From Campylobacterales bacterium (GTDB lineage: Bacteria > Campylobacterota > Campylobacteria > Campylobacterales > JALSKU01), in contig JAMOOV010000104.1 of NCBI GenBank assembly GCA_027065125.1, positions 1-41,947 of the forward strand: a stretch of 41,947 bases of DNA. The letters are read 5' to 3'. The translations under genes were made by a program, and so were the position numbers. The notes under the pieces were generated by a model that saw only the letters and a list, made by a program, of their open reading frames with translations, was not told where the DNA came from and did not search any database. Positions 1 to 7,865 of this stretch are shown one piece after another; within the stretch, counting starts at the first letter, position 1, and each line of letters opens with the position of its first letter.

Positions 1-17
1 CAAAAATCAAACAATTC

Positions 18-37
18 CAAGAGTTAAAAAACTCTTG
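18..37. repeat. Perfect 8-bp inverted repeat, 4-nt loop
   Basis: CAAGAGTT and AACTCTTG flank AAAA. It could fold as a small hairpin on either strand. There is no clear T-tract right after the stem on the plus strand, so a terminator call is weak. The rest of 1-168 holds no gene that I can see. Confidence 0.5.
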
Positions 38-41
38 AAAG

Positions 42-54
42 TGTTCTTTGAAAG
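42..54 (+). promoter_or_regulatory. boxA-like antitermination motif (tentative)
   Basis: The 13-mer TGTTCTTTGAAAG resembles boxA elements of rRNA operon leaders and 16S-23S spacers, for example the Bacillus type TGTTCTTTGAAAA. No rRNA gene follows within the window on this strand. It could be a remnant of an rRNA spacer, the edge of an rRNA region beyond the left end, or chance in AT-rich DNA. Confidence 0.2.
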
Positions 55-156
55 TTTACTGTTACTATGCTATTGTCTTTTTTACTTTTTTCTCCGCTTA
101 AGCTATTCTTTATAGGATTGCTTAAAAATTTATGCTTAAAGTTATGGTAAATTTGA

Positions 157-162
157 TAAAAT
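157..162 (+). promoter_or_regulatory. -10 element very close to the EamA start codon
   Basis: TAAAAT lies only 6 nt before the ATG at 169, and no Shine-Dalgarno sequence is visible. If it is the true -10 box, transcription would begin at or near the ATG and give a leaderless mRNA. A promoter further upstream cannot be ruled out. Confidence 0.3.
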
Positions 163-168
163 CATACT

Positions 169-1062
169 ATGACAAAAATCATTATAAACAAAATAAAAGA
201 GTTTGGAGCTGACTTAGCTCTTATCAGTGTAGCAATATCATGGGGTACAACTTTTATAATCGTTCAAGATGCTATCAAAAGTGTTCCTGTTTTTTCATTC
301 CTTTTTATGAGATTTTTTCTATCTTTTCTCATTATGGCTATATTGTCTTTTAAATTTAGAAAAGAGTTAAATATAGAGCTTGTAAAATCGGGGTTTTTTT
401 TGGGTTTTTTATTTTTTTTGGGATATGTTTTTCAAACATACGGACTAAATTATACCAAATCCTCAATAGTCGCTTTTATAACGGGGTTAAATGTTATCAT
501 AGTTCCTATGGTAATATATATACTCTTTAAAAAAAAAGTATATATATACTCCATTATAGGAGCTATTTTAGCAACTATAGGTTTATGGATGCTAACCGGT
601 GCAAACGGTTTAGATTCTTTTGGAAAGGGGGAAATTTTTTCTTTATTTTGTGCTATATTTTTCGCTATCCATATAGTTTATACGGCAAAACTATCAAGAG
701 AACACAATGTTTTTTTATTGGTTTCGGTACAACTTTTAACAGTAGCTCTTTTATCTGCTATGCTCTCTTTGCTTGTTGATCCTTTTACCATACCGAAAGA
801 GTGTTCCTATGCTCTTGTACTGGCTCTTGTTTCGACGGTTATCTTTGCTACAGTTTATGCACTTTTCATTCAAACTTATATGCAACAGTTTACCACCCCT
901 GCAAAAACTGCCATCATATTTACTATGGAGCCTGTTAGTGCAGCAATATTTAGTTACTTTTATGCAAATGAAACTTTAAACGATATTCAAATAGCGGGAG
1001 GAGCCATCATGATATCCGCCATACTTATAGCTGAACTTGGAACATATTATAAAAATCGATAA
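169..1062 (+). CDS. EamA-family (DMT) membrane transporter
   Basis: A 297-residue, highly hydrophobic protein with about ten predicted membrane segments arranged as two EamA repeats (roughly residues 15-145 and 155-290). The first helix carries the typical SWGTTFI signature, and the second repeat ends with the usual EP-x-A-A-x-F-S helix (MEPVSAAIFSYF near residue 255). Members export small metabolites such as amino acids; the substrate cannot be read from the sequence. The gene converges on tsaD with only 2 nt between the stop codons. No SD is visible before the ATG, and a -10-like box sits 6 nt upstream of it. Confidence 0.88.
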   Translation: MTKIIINKIKEFGADLALISVAISWGTTFIIVQDAIKSVPVFSFLFMRFFLSFLIMAILSFKFRKELNIELVKSGFFLGFLFFLGYVFQTYGLNYTKSSIVAFITGLNVIIVPMVIYILFKKKVYIYSIIGAILATIGLWMLTGANGLDSFGKGEIFSLFCAIFFAIHIVYTAKLSREHNVFLLVSVQLLTVALLSAMLSLLVDPFTIPKECSYALVLALVSTVIFATVYALFIQTYMQQFTTPAKTAIIFTMEPVSAAIFSYFYANETLNDIQIAGGAIMISAILIAELGTYYKNR

Positions 1063-1064
1063 CT

Positions 1065-2057
1065 TTACCGTATAATTTTTGGATTGACTTTTATATCACT
1101 CAAGCCTACAAAATCCTTAAAAGTATATGCCTCTATAGCATATCTCCCTATCATTGCAGCATTGTCGGAGCAGTATTGAAGAGAAGCGAGAATCATTTCC
1201 ATGTTGAACTCTTCACATAAAGAGAGTATCTCTCTTCTTAGGTATTCATTGGCACTTGCACCTCCAACAATAGAAAAAATCGAAATATCCTCAGAATACT
1301 CTTTTAATATTTTTTTTGTTTTATGCACAAGATGAGCTACTGCTACTTTTTGAAAAGATGCACAAATATCTGCCTTATCTTGCTCATTTAAAATTCCAAG
1401 AGATTCTATGGCCAATCTTACTTGATTTTTAAGTCCGGAATAACTAAAAGCTATTCTGTTTGAATTATACAAAGGAGTGGTAAAAGCAAATCTACTTTCA
1501 TCACCTTTTTTTGCATACTCCTCTACGATAGGACCTCCCGGATATCCAAGTCCAAGCATTTTGGCCACTTTGTCAAAACTTTCTCCAAAACTATCATCTA
1601 AAGTTGAAGCAAGAATTTCATACTCAAAAAAATTTTTTACATTTAAAACCTGAGTATGCCCTCCTGAAACCAAAAGGGTAATCATAGGAAAAACTCCATC
1701 TTTCTCTATAAACAAAGATGAGATATGTCCTTTTAGATGATTTACGGCTATTAGGGGCTTATCAAGGGCTATACATAGTGCTTTTGCCATAGTTACACCC
1801 TCTACCAAAGTAACACTTAGTCCAGGTTCGTTTGTAACAGCTATAGCTTTTATGCCATCAAAATAAGTTTTGCATTCCTCAAGGATTTTAGGAAGTGCTT
1901 CAGCATGAAGTCTTGCAGCAAGCTCCGGAACTACACCTCCGTACTTTGAGTGCTGTAACTCTTGGGATATTTTTTTATGAAAAAGCAGTTTTTTCGTCTC
2001 TATCTCTGTTATAGCTATAGAACTATCATCACAACTACTCTCTATACTAAGTATCAT
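1065..2057 (-). CDS. tsaD: tRNA N6-adenosine threonylcarbamoyltransferase TsaD
   Basis: TsaD transfers the threonylcarbamoyl group from threonylcarbamoyl-AMP to A37 of ANN-decoding tRNAs, working with TsaB and TsaE in the cytoplasm. The 330-residue length is normal. The N-terminus has the ASKHA phosphate-1 loop (ESSCDDSS, from residue 6), the metal-binding H-x3-H is H107/H111 in [14 protein letters not shown] follows, and the C-terminal metal-binding segment is CSDNAAMIG. It is the last gene of the cdsA-dxr-M15 peptidase-tsaD run; its ATG directly abuts the stop codon of the peptidase gene, so translation is probably coupled. Confidence 0.97.
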   Translation of the reverse strand: MILSIESSCDDSSIAITEIETKKLLFHKKISQELQHSKYGGVVPELAARLHAEALPKILEECKTYFDGIKAIAVTNEPGLSVTLVEGVTMAKALCIALDKPLIAVNHLKGHISSLFIEKDGVFPMITLLVSGGHTQVLNVKNFFEYEILASTLDDSFGESFDKVAKMLGLGYPGGPIVEEYAKKGDESRFAFTTPLYNSNRIAFSYSGLKNQVRLAIESLGILNEQDKADICASFQKVAVAHLVHKTKKILKEYSEDISIFSIVGGASANEYLRREILSLCEEFNMEMILASLQYCSDNAAMIGRYAIEAYTFKDFVGLSDIKVNPKIIR

Positions 2058-2807
2058 TTAAAGTATCACTTTGATATGCCAAGGTTCAAATCTAACACCA
2101 TAGCTGTTATTTATACCATATCTCATCGAAATATATTTCAATCTTCTTAGCTTGGAAAACTCTTTTGTGGTAGCAAATCTTGAGGTAAAGTTCGAATACC
2201 CCCAATCTTTCCTACCCACATCAAAATCTCTGATAGTATGGTATGAGTAGCCCGGCGGAGCTATATTGAAAGAGGCTAAGGATAAGTTTCCGTTTAGTCT
2301 TATTACCTTTCCATAAAATAGATAGCTCTGCTTAATCACACTTCTTACTCCGGATGTTAACTTTAAAGTAGATCCTACATCTTTTAAGATTTTTTTATAA
2401 TCCTCTTTCGGTTTTCCTTTAAAAAGATAGTGTCCGCTATTTTCTATCTTTACTATTTTTGTCGTGTCTATTTTGTGAGCTATATCTCTGACCGTTCTTT
2501 TTCCATAAAAGCCAAGAGTAGAAGCATCCATATAAAAAATCTTTTCCATAAGCTTTAACTCTTTTTTGTTAAACTCACCTATATGTTTATGTCTCTTGGC
2601 TATTTTCAAAGCTTCATCAAATGAAATAATATTAAAATTTCCATACCCGACTTGCCTTTGTATCATCTTCAATTTTTGAAAAATAGCAGTAAAATCTTTA
2701 TGCTCATAATCTTGTAAATATTTATATCTATTTGTGTCTGCATAAAGATCACAAATTCCTCCACATGTCATAATCGTTGATACTTTTAAAAAACCTCTTC
2801 TATCCAT
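2058..2807 (-). CDS. M15-family (VanY/LdcB-like) peptidoglycan carboxypeptidase with Tat-like signal
   Basis: A 249-residue protein. Near the C-terminus it shows the M15 zinc-peptidase pattern: SGVRS (residues 152-156), a SYHTIRDFDVG segment with H190 and D194/D196 as likely metal ligands, and EPWH ending in H244. The family trims D-Ala or D-amino acids from peptidoglycan stem peptides. The N-terminus, MDRRGFLK followed by a short hydrophobic stretch, matches the twin-arginine export pattern (RRxFLK), so it is probably exported folded with its metal. The canonical G of the H-x-x-G motif is R193 here. It overlaps dxr by one base (TGATG) and abuts tsaD. Family call good; exact bond cleaved unknown. 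Confidence 0.82.
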   Translation of the reverse strand: MDRRGFLKVSTIMTCGGICDLYADTNRYKYLQDYEHKDFTAIFQKLKMIQRQVGYGNFNIISFDEALKIAKRHKHIGEFNKKELKLMEKIFYMDASTLGFYGKRTVRDIAHKIDTTKIVKIENSGHYLFKGKPKEDYKKILKDVGSTLKLTSGVRSVIKQSYLFYGKVIRLNGNLSLASFNIAPPGYSYHTIRDFDVGRKDWGYSNFTSRFATTKEFSKLRRLKYISMRYGINNSYGVRFEPWHIKVIL

Positions 2808-3881
2808 CAGCTTTCTCTCTCACAAAATTTTCTTACCTCTTTATCCACTTCAAAAATATCATCAAAAGAGTTCAATTTCACATCTTGAAATTTATCATAT
2901 ACAGATAAAACCAAATGGGAGATATCCAAAAATCCTATCTTACTCTCTAAAAATTTGCCCACCCCTACTTCATTTGCTGCATTTACGACAACTCCCATAT
3001 CCGGATTTGACAAAACTTCATCTTTTATTTGCCATATAGGATATCTCTTTTCATCTATTCTCTTAAAGGATATTTCTCCCATATTTAAAAGGTCGATATT
3101 GGGTAAAATCCTATCTTTTATATTATCTCCCAACAAAGCATAAGCTATAGGAAGTTTCATATCCGCTCCTGCAAAATGGGCCGTGGTACTCCCGTCTTTA
3201 AAATCTATCAATGCATGAACGATGGACTTAGGCTCCATAATAGCATCCACCATATCCGTACCAAAAAGCCACTTAGCCTCAAGAAGTTCAAAGAGTTTAT
3301 TTGTCATAGTAGCACTATCTATACTTATCTTTTTACCCATGCTCCAATTTGGATGTTTTAGGGCATCTTGGGCTTTCATACTTTTTATCATATCCATAGG
3401 AGTATCCCTAAAAGGACCTCCGCTTGCCGTGATGGTTATCTTGTCGATTTTTCTACCGTTTAAAAGATACCATATTGCAAAATGCTCACTATCTATAGGA
3501 GAGATTTTAGAAACATCCACAAATTTACCAGCGGCTACAAGACTCTCTTTGTTGGCAAGTGCTACTTTTTTCCCACATTTTATAGCTTCTATCGTTGGCT
3601 TAAGCCCTAAAAAACCTACAAGCGAATTAACAACAATATCACTATTTGAATGCTTTATTATCTCTATAATTCCATCCATTCCATAAAAAATATTGTTGTG
3701 ATTTATTTTAGATATAGAGTTTTTGTCTGCTATTGCAACATACTTAGGAGAAAATTTTTTTATCTGTTTATTCAATAAGTCAATATTTTTACCGGCCACC
3801 AAAGCCTCTACTTTAAGATTAAATTTTTCTGCAATATTTAATACATTTACACCGATAGAACCGGTACTACCAAGTACTACC
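2807..3881 (-). other. Translational coupling chain in the cdsA-dxr-M15-tsaD operon
   Basis: The dxr stop shares one base with the peptidase ATG (TGATG near 2807), and the dxr GTG (3883-3881) directly follows the cdsA TAA. With the abutting tsaD start at 2057, four genes have no intergenic DNA. Stoichiometric or coupled translation is inferred. Confidence 0.5.
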
Positions 3882-3883
3882 AC
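2807..3883 (-). CDS. dxr: 1-deoxy-D-xylulose 5-phosphate reductoisomerase
   Basis: Dxr catalyses the NADPH-dependent rearrangement and reduction of DXP to 2-C-methyl-D-erythritol 4-phosphate, the committed step of the MEP isoprenoid pathway. The 358-residue length is slightly short of E. coli Dxr, as expected for this lineage. Visible marks are the N-terminal dinucleotide motif GSTGSIG, the NKESLVAAG segment, IDSEHFAIW (catalytic loop and metal site), the ASGGPF substrate loop and HPNWSMG. The start is GTG, immediately after the cdsA stop codon, which places GSTGSIG at residues 5-11 as in homologues. It is coupled to the M15 peptidase by a TGATG overlap. Confidence 0.97.
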   Translation of the reverse strand: MVVLGSTGSIGVNVLNIAEKFNLKVEALVAGKNIDLLNKQIKKFSPKYVAIADKNSISKINHNNIFYGMDGIIEIIKHSNSDIVVNSLVGFLGLKPTIEAIKCGKKVALANKESLVAAGKFVDVSKISPIDSEHFAIWYLLNGRKIDKITITASGGPFRDTPMDMIKSMKAQDALKHPNWSMGKKISIDSATMTNKLFELLEAKWLFGTDMVDAIMEPKSIVHALIDFKDGSTTAHFAGADMKLPIAYALLGDNIKDRILPNIDLLNMGEISFKRIDEKRYPIWQIKDEVLSNPDMGVVVNAANEVGVGKFLESKIGFLDISHLVLSVYDKFQDVKLNSFDDIFEVDKEVRKFCERES

Positions 3884-4648
3884 TTATGCTAAACCTCTCA
3901 AAAGTATAACCATCACCACACTAGCAAAAAGATATCCGTCAACCCTATCAAGCACACCTCCGTGTCCGGGTAAAATATTGCCGCTATCTTTAACTCCTGC
4001 TTCTCTCTTTAAATAACTCTCAAACAAATCTCCGTAAATAGCAGATATAGAGGCGATAATACTTACTATCAAAGAAAGCCAAAATCCGACAAAATTCAAC
4101 CCACAAAGAGTTCCGATGATAGCAGAAACTATAATGCCCCCAAAAACACCCTCTATGGTTTTATTGGGTGATATGGGAGAAAATTTATTTTTGCCTATAC
4201 TTTTACCCACAAAGTATGCTCCGACATCGCTACCGACAACTACGATAACAAGCCATATCAAAACCCCCATGCCAAAATCGTGATAAAGTGCGAGCATAAA
4301 TAAAAAAGGTGTTACGGGATATAAAAAAGGATACAGCAATTTAAAATCAACTTTTTGATAATATAACATAACTATCAATACTATAATCAATGTCAAAAAT
4401 GAAAGATCATCCGGGTTTGGATAAAAAAATGCAACAATCCAAATCAAAACTAAAAGAAAGTATATATTGTTATTTTCGATTTTAAACAGTTTTATGGCTT
4501 CATGAGTAGCTAAAATATATGCCACCCCAAGAAACAACCAAGTTATAAAAAAATTATCCAATACGGCGATCAACCCGACCACTACCACAAGTATCAATCC
4601 TGTAATATATCTCTGTTTGTCTTTTAAAAAACTCTCTTTTATATTCAT
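3884..4648 (-). CDS. cdsA: Phosphatidate cytidylyltransferase
   Basis: CdsA makes CDP-diacylglycerol from phosphatidate and CTP in the inner membrane, the branch point for all bacterial phospholipids. The sequence is a string of hydrophobic segments (about eight helices). The C-terminal CDP-alcohol signature reads LKREAGVKDSGN followed by PGHGGVLDRVD, with all key K, D, G, H and R residues present. I start at the ATG at 4648, which has GGGAAG 6-7 nt upstream, rather than at an in-frame TTG 12 nt further up; this gives 254 residues. First gene of the cdsA-dxr-M15-tsaD unit, behind a TATAAT box at 4682-4687. Confidence 0.95.
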   Translation of the reverse strand: MNIKESFLKDKQRYITGLILVVVVGLIAVLDNFFITWLFLGVAYILATHEAIKLFKIENNNIYFLLVLIWIVAFFYPNPDDLSFLTLIIVLIVMLYYQKVDFKLLYPFLYPVTPFLFMLALYHDFGMGVLIWLVIVVVGSDVGAYFVGKSIGKNKFSPISPNKTIEGVFGGIIVSAIIGTLCGLNFVGFWLSLIVSIIASISAIYGDLFESYLKREAGVKDSGNILPGHGGVLDRVDGYLFASVVMVILLRGLA

Positions 4649-4681
4649 TTCACTTCCCAAATTTTTATTTGTTATGATACC

Positions 4682-4687
4682 ATTATA
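4682..4687 (-). promoter_or_regulatory. Promoter -10 (TATAAT) for the cdsA operon
   Basis: On the minus strand a perfect TATAAT lies 34 nt upstream of the chosen cdsA ATG and overlaps the stop codon of the preceding small gene. No good TTGACA is found at standard spacing, as is common in Campylobacterota promoters. It suggests cdsA-dxr-M15-tsaD can be transcribed apart from the NFACT gene. Confidence 0.5.
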
Positions 4688-5015
4688 CTTTTATATCCAA
4701 GTGATGTGTGCTTTTTATCTCTTGTATTTTATCTTTTTTTATACTATTTTTATTTTGTTTGATAAATTTATTTTCTTCCTCTTTTTCTCCGGTACTTTCA
4801 TCATTTTTTTCTCTCTCATGCTCTTTTTCGGGATCAATCCTATATGTTTCTTCCGTGGGTCTAACTTCGGCAATCTCTTCCTCTTTTTCATTTAATATTT
4901 GAGCAGCAACACTATTTTGCAAATCAAGTCTATTTTGAAAATCAATCTGCTTTGAAGCGGGTATTTGCATATTTTGATTTGCATATATAACACCGCCGAC
5001 CGGAGAAATAGACAT
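4683..5015 (-). CDS. Small charged hypothetical protein
   Basis: A 110-residue protein I do not recognise. The N-terminus (MSISPVGGVIYANQNMQIP) is neutral. From about residue 40 on the sequence is strongly charged, with runs of E and K (EKEEEIAEV, EKEHEREKNDES, EKEEENKF) typical of a disordered or coiled-coil tail. No signal peptide or membrane helix is seen. The ATG has a good SD (AAGGGG), starts 9 nt after the NFACT gene stop and lies on the same strand, so the two are probably co-transcribed. The start resembles small flagellar or motility-associated coiled-coil proteins of the phylum, but that is only an impression. Confidence 0.65.
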   Translation of the reverse strand: MSISPVGGVIYANQNMQIPASKQIDFQNRLDLQNSVAAQILNEKEEEIAEVRPTEETYRIDPEKEHEREKNDESTGEKEEENKFIKQNKNSIKKDKIQEIKSTHHLDIKV

Positions 5016-5024
5016 GTTAACCCC

Positions 5025-6353
5025 TTATGATATATCTATCTTAATGCTATTATAGTTCACATAATGAACCTTAGCTCTATTTTCGACCTTTACATTTCTT
5101 CTTTTTGTATAATCGACAAAAAAGCTACCTTTTTGAGTAGTGCTAAATTTGACACACAAATTTGCGGCAAACTCAATCACACTTTTTGGTATCTCTTTTT
5201 TGTCATTTCTTATTATAACATGTGTTGACGGAATATCTTTTAAATGTAGCCATAAATCATTCATTTTGGCCTTTTTTAAAAGTTGAGCATTGGCTCTTTC
5301 ATTCTTGCCGAGACTTATCTTATATCCCATAAAATAGAAATTTTCAATTCCGTCACTTAACTTCTCTTTTTTTGAATTTTTCTCTTTTTTTGGAAAATAT
5401 AGTTTGAGCTCATCAACACTTTTTACACTCTTAACTATCTCTTGGAGTCTCGATAAATACTTTATTTTAGAATCAATATTTTCTTGTTCTATATGAATAT
5501 TTTTTGACTTTTGTTTTAATTTTTTTGAAACATTAAAGAGTATATCGGTGGCATGAGAAGGACTTTTCGCCTCTTTGGGCAGAGATATGCTCACTTCGTT
5601 ACCTTCAAAGTCCTCCAAAACAATCTCTTTTTGATAACTCTTTATTTTATGCAGATTGGCAAGTATCAATTCCGCCTCTTTTTGATATTTTTGAGATCTT
5701 TTTATCAACTCTTCGGGCTTTTTTAAAGACTTTTTTATCTTTTCAAATTTATCTATCTTCTTTTGAATCTCTATAAGTTTTTGATTTGTCGCTTGGTTTA
5801 ATTTTTTCTGCTCTTTAATTTTAAATTGCTCATATAAATAATCCTCTATATCTTCGATACTTTTTTCACTCTCTTTTAAATCATAAGGAGGCAAATCGGG
5901 CAGTTTGATACCATTTTGTATAACTCTATATGAAACCGAACCGTCTATATGCCTCAATGCTTCAACTATTATAAAATCCTCATCCGTTATGATAAAATTG
6001 GTATGTCTTCCCGTAAATTCAAGTTGCAAAAAAGTTTTTACCGATTTATAACTTTTTTTTTGCTCCAACTCAAATCTTAAGACTTTATTGCTTTTTAAAA
6101 CCCTTATATCTTTCATAAAAGAAGAATTGCATCTTTTTTTTAAAACTATATCAAATGGAGCCATATACTCTTTTGATACTTTAAAATCATCATTTTTAAA
6201 TATATAAGATTCGCCTTTTTTCATATCGAAAAAGATTGATTTATTTTTATCAAAAACCATCTTTACAATAGTATCATCAACCCTAAAAACTTTATCTATC
6301 TTTTTAAATCTCTTTAAATAATTTGCAATCTCAACAAGTTCATATCTTTTCAT
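5025..6353 (-). CDS. NFACT-family protein (RqcH/Rqc2-like, fibronectin-binding-protein family)
   Basis: A 442-residue member of the NFACT family. In Bacillus, RqcH binds stalled 50S-peptidyl-tRNA complexes and directs C-terminal alanine tailing in ribosome quality control; other members were named fibronectin-binding proteins. Visible parts are an NFACT-N domain (to about residue 140, with EFTGRHTNFII), a lysine-rich coiled coil (about 185-330), and a C-terminal NFACT-R domain with the hallmark WLHLKDIPSTHVII. It is clearly shorter than RqcH (about 570), mostly in the middle. I start at the ATG at 6353; an in-frame TTG lies 18 nt upstream. No SD is visible, and a 17-bp hairpin ends only 14 nt before this start. 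Confidence 0.85.
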   Translation of the reverse strand: MKRYELVEIANYLKRFKKIDKVFRVDDTIVKMVFDKNKSIFFDMKKGESYIFKNDDFKVSKEYMAPFDIVLKKRCNSSFMKDIRVLKSNKVLRFELEQKKSYKSVKTFLQLEFTGRHTNFIITDEDFIIVEALRHIDGSVSYRVIQNGIKLPDLPPYDLKESEKSIEDIEDYLYEQFKIKEQKKLNQATNQKLIEIQKKIDKFEKIKKSLKKPEELIKRSQKYQKEAELILANLHKIKSYQKEIVLEDFEGNEVSISLPKEAKSPSHATDILFNVSKKLKQKSKNIHIEQENIDSKIKYLSRLQEIVKSVKSVDELKLYFPKKEKNSKKEKLSDGIENFYFMGYKISLGKNERANAQLLKKAKMNDLWLHLKDIPSTHVIIRNDKKEIPKSVIEFAANLCVKFSTTQKGSFFVDYTKRRNVKVENRAKVHYVNYNSIKIDIS

Positions 6354-6366
6354 ATATTCATTATAG

Positions 6367-6407
6367 AGCAAGGGTGCTTAAAAGCTTATTTTTTAAGCAC
6401 CCTTGCT
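6367..6407. terminator. 17-bp perfect hairpin between nox-like gene and NFACT gene
   Basis: Seventeen paired bases (6367-6383 with 6391-6407, core AGCAAGGGTGCTT) surround a 7-nt loop. Both flanking genes are on the minus strand. The upstream gene's stop lies 14 nt before the stem, so it fits an intrinsic terminator for that gene. The A-rich stem base can supply U residues, but no long free T-tract follows on the minus strand. Confidence 0.65.
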
Positions 6408-6420
6408 AAAATTTTGATAT

Positions 6421-7782
6421 TTATTTTTCAAATTTGTAAAATTCAGCTACTAATTTTTGTGCTACTTGCATTATAGGGTAGGTGGTTGGTGCTGAAGTCA
6501 AAAGCGGATGGGTAGCAACTTGAAAACTTATAAGATCAAAGATTGTATAATTTCTTTCAATTATCGCTCCAAGTATATTTATCATTTCTCCAGCATCAAG
6601 ACCGCCGACTATTTGAGCACCTATAACAACACCTCCTTTTTTTGTGGCTATTAGTTTGATTATCTGTTCTTGAGTATTTGGAAGGGTTGCAGGATGTTTA
6701 CCAGCAACTTCAACTACCATTGAGATATGTTCAATTCCCTCTTCTTTTGCTTGTTTCTCCGTAACACCGACTGAACCAAAAGCTTGATCATTCATAACTG
6801 TTGAAAAAATTCCAATCGTTCCTTTGAAAGATTTTACAAGATTTATATTAAAAAGATTTGCGGATGCCACTCTCGCTTCCGCCGTTGCAGTTGAGGCAAG
6901 CATAAGGTGAGTTACACGACGAGTTATAAAATCTCTCTTTTCCGCACAATCTCCAATAGCAAAAATATCTTTTATATTGGTTCTCATATATTCATCTACT
7001 CGGATTGAACCGAACTCTCCTATATGGATACCGCTATTTTTAGCAACATCAACATTTGCAACATAACCAGTAGCCAAAACAATAGCATCAGCCTCTATGG
7101 TTTTGCCACTTTGAAGTTCTACTCCACAAGCTACACCATCTTTTGTTAAAATAGTCTTTGTTCTCTCTCCTTTGAGAAATTCTATGCCATTATTTTTAAT
7201 AATCTTTTCCATATAAGCAGAAATTTCTTCATCAAAAGAATTTTTTAAAAGTTTTGAACCTATGAGAATAACATCCTTGCCTACTGATTTTAACTCGTCT
7301 GCCAACTCTATACCTATAAATCCGGTTCCTACTATAATAATTTTTTGCTTATTTTCAAGCTCATCATGCATTTTGCGAATATAAGCTGGTGATTTTGGCA
7401 CTTGATATACACCCTTTGCATTATGATTTGCTATTTGTGTTGGAATTTTTGGAATTGAACCGGTTGCAATAATAAGTTTTTGATAACCATAAACTTCACC
7501 GCTTTTACAAGTTACTGTTTTTGCTTCAGTATCGATTTTCAGTGCTTCATCATATATGAGTTCCGTTCCCATTTTTGCTGCCATATTACCACAGGGGATC
7601 ATATCATCTTCAACACTATGAAGTAATTTTCCAAACACATAAGGAATCCCGCAAGGAACCATAGAATCTTTTTCCTTCTTGATAATACTAACACTTTTGT
7701 GAGGATAATACATCCTACATCCACTTGCGGCAACCAAAGCAGACGGTCCACCACCTATTATTAAAATCTCTTTTTGTATCAT
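6421..7782 (-). CDS. FAD/NAD(P)-dependent disulfide reductase, CoA-disulfide reductase / NADH oxidase family
   Basis: A 453-residue single-cysteine flavoprotein. The FAD-binding GGGPSA motif is at residues 10-15. The redox cysteine is C44 in VPCGIPYVFG, the hallmark of the Nox/CoADR/NADH peroxidase group. The NAD(P)-binding fold has VGTGFIGIELA at about 155-165, the second FAD motif is FAIGDCA, and a dimerisation domain follows. Members reduce O2, peroxide, CoA disulfide or polysulfide with NAD(P)H; which applies is not readable here. No rhodanese domain is fused. The start has a strong SD (AGAGGAG) 6 nt before the ATG. The promoter carries a perfect inverted repeat, so redox control is a reasonable inference. 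Confidence 0.85.
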   Translation of the reverse strand: MIQKEILIIGGGPSALVAASGCRMYYPHKSVSIIKKEKDSMVPCGIPYVFGKLLHSVEDDMIPCGNMAAKMGTELIYDEALKIDTEAKTVTCKSGEVYGYQKLIIATGSIPKIPTQIANHNAKGVYQVPKSPAYIRKMHDELENKQKIIIVGTGFIGIELADELKSVGKDVILIGSKLLKNSFDEEISAYMEKIIKNNGIEFLKGERTKTILTKDGVACGVELQSGKTIEADAIVLATGYVANVDVAKNSGIHIGEFGSIRVDEYMRTNIKDIFAIGDCAEKRDFITRRVTHLMLASTATAEARVASANLFNINLVKSFKGTIGIFSTVMNDQAFGSVGVTEKQAKEEGIEHISMVVEVAGKHPATLPNTQEQIIKLIATKKGGVVIGAQIVGGLDAGEMINILGAIIERNYTIFDLISFQVATHPLLTSAPTTYPIMQVAQKLVAEFYKFEK

Positions 7783-7812
7783 AATTTACTCCTCTTTAAT
7801 TTTTATTTGATA

Positions 7813-7818
7813 ATTATA
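7813..7818 (-). promoter_or_regulatory. Promoter -10 (TATAAT) of the nox-like gene
   Basis: TATAAT on the minus strand, about 31 nt before the ATG at 7782, with the strong SD AGAGGAG in between. The adjacent inverted repeat at 7822-7840 covers the spacer and -35 region. Confidence 0.55.
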
Positions 7819-7821
7819 GTG

Positions 7822-7840
7822 AAACTATTTGATATAGTTT
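7822..7840. promoter_or_regulatory. Operator-like inverted repeat at the nox-like promoter
   Basis: AAACTAT and ATAGTTT are separated by five bases, a perfect 7-bp inverted repeat located 3-4 nt upstream of the -10 box. A dimeric regulator bound here would block or position RNA polymerase. It does not match the classic FNR (TTGAT-N4-ATCAA) or PerR box; the regulator is unknown. Confidence 0.45.
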
Positions 7841-7865
7841 ATTAATATTTTCATATTTTTCTCTT

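Noticed and set aside
3222-3686. 154-codon open frame on the plus strand opposite dxr
   Set aside because: Exact antisense of an unmistakable dxr; composition is that of a shadow frame and there is no SD.
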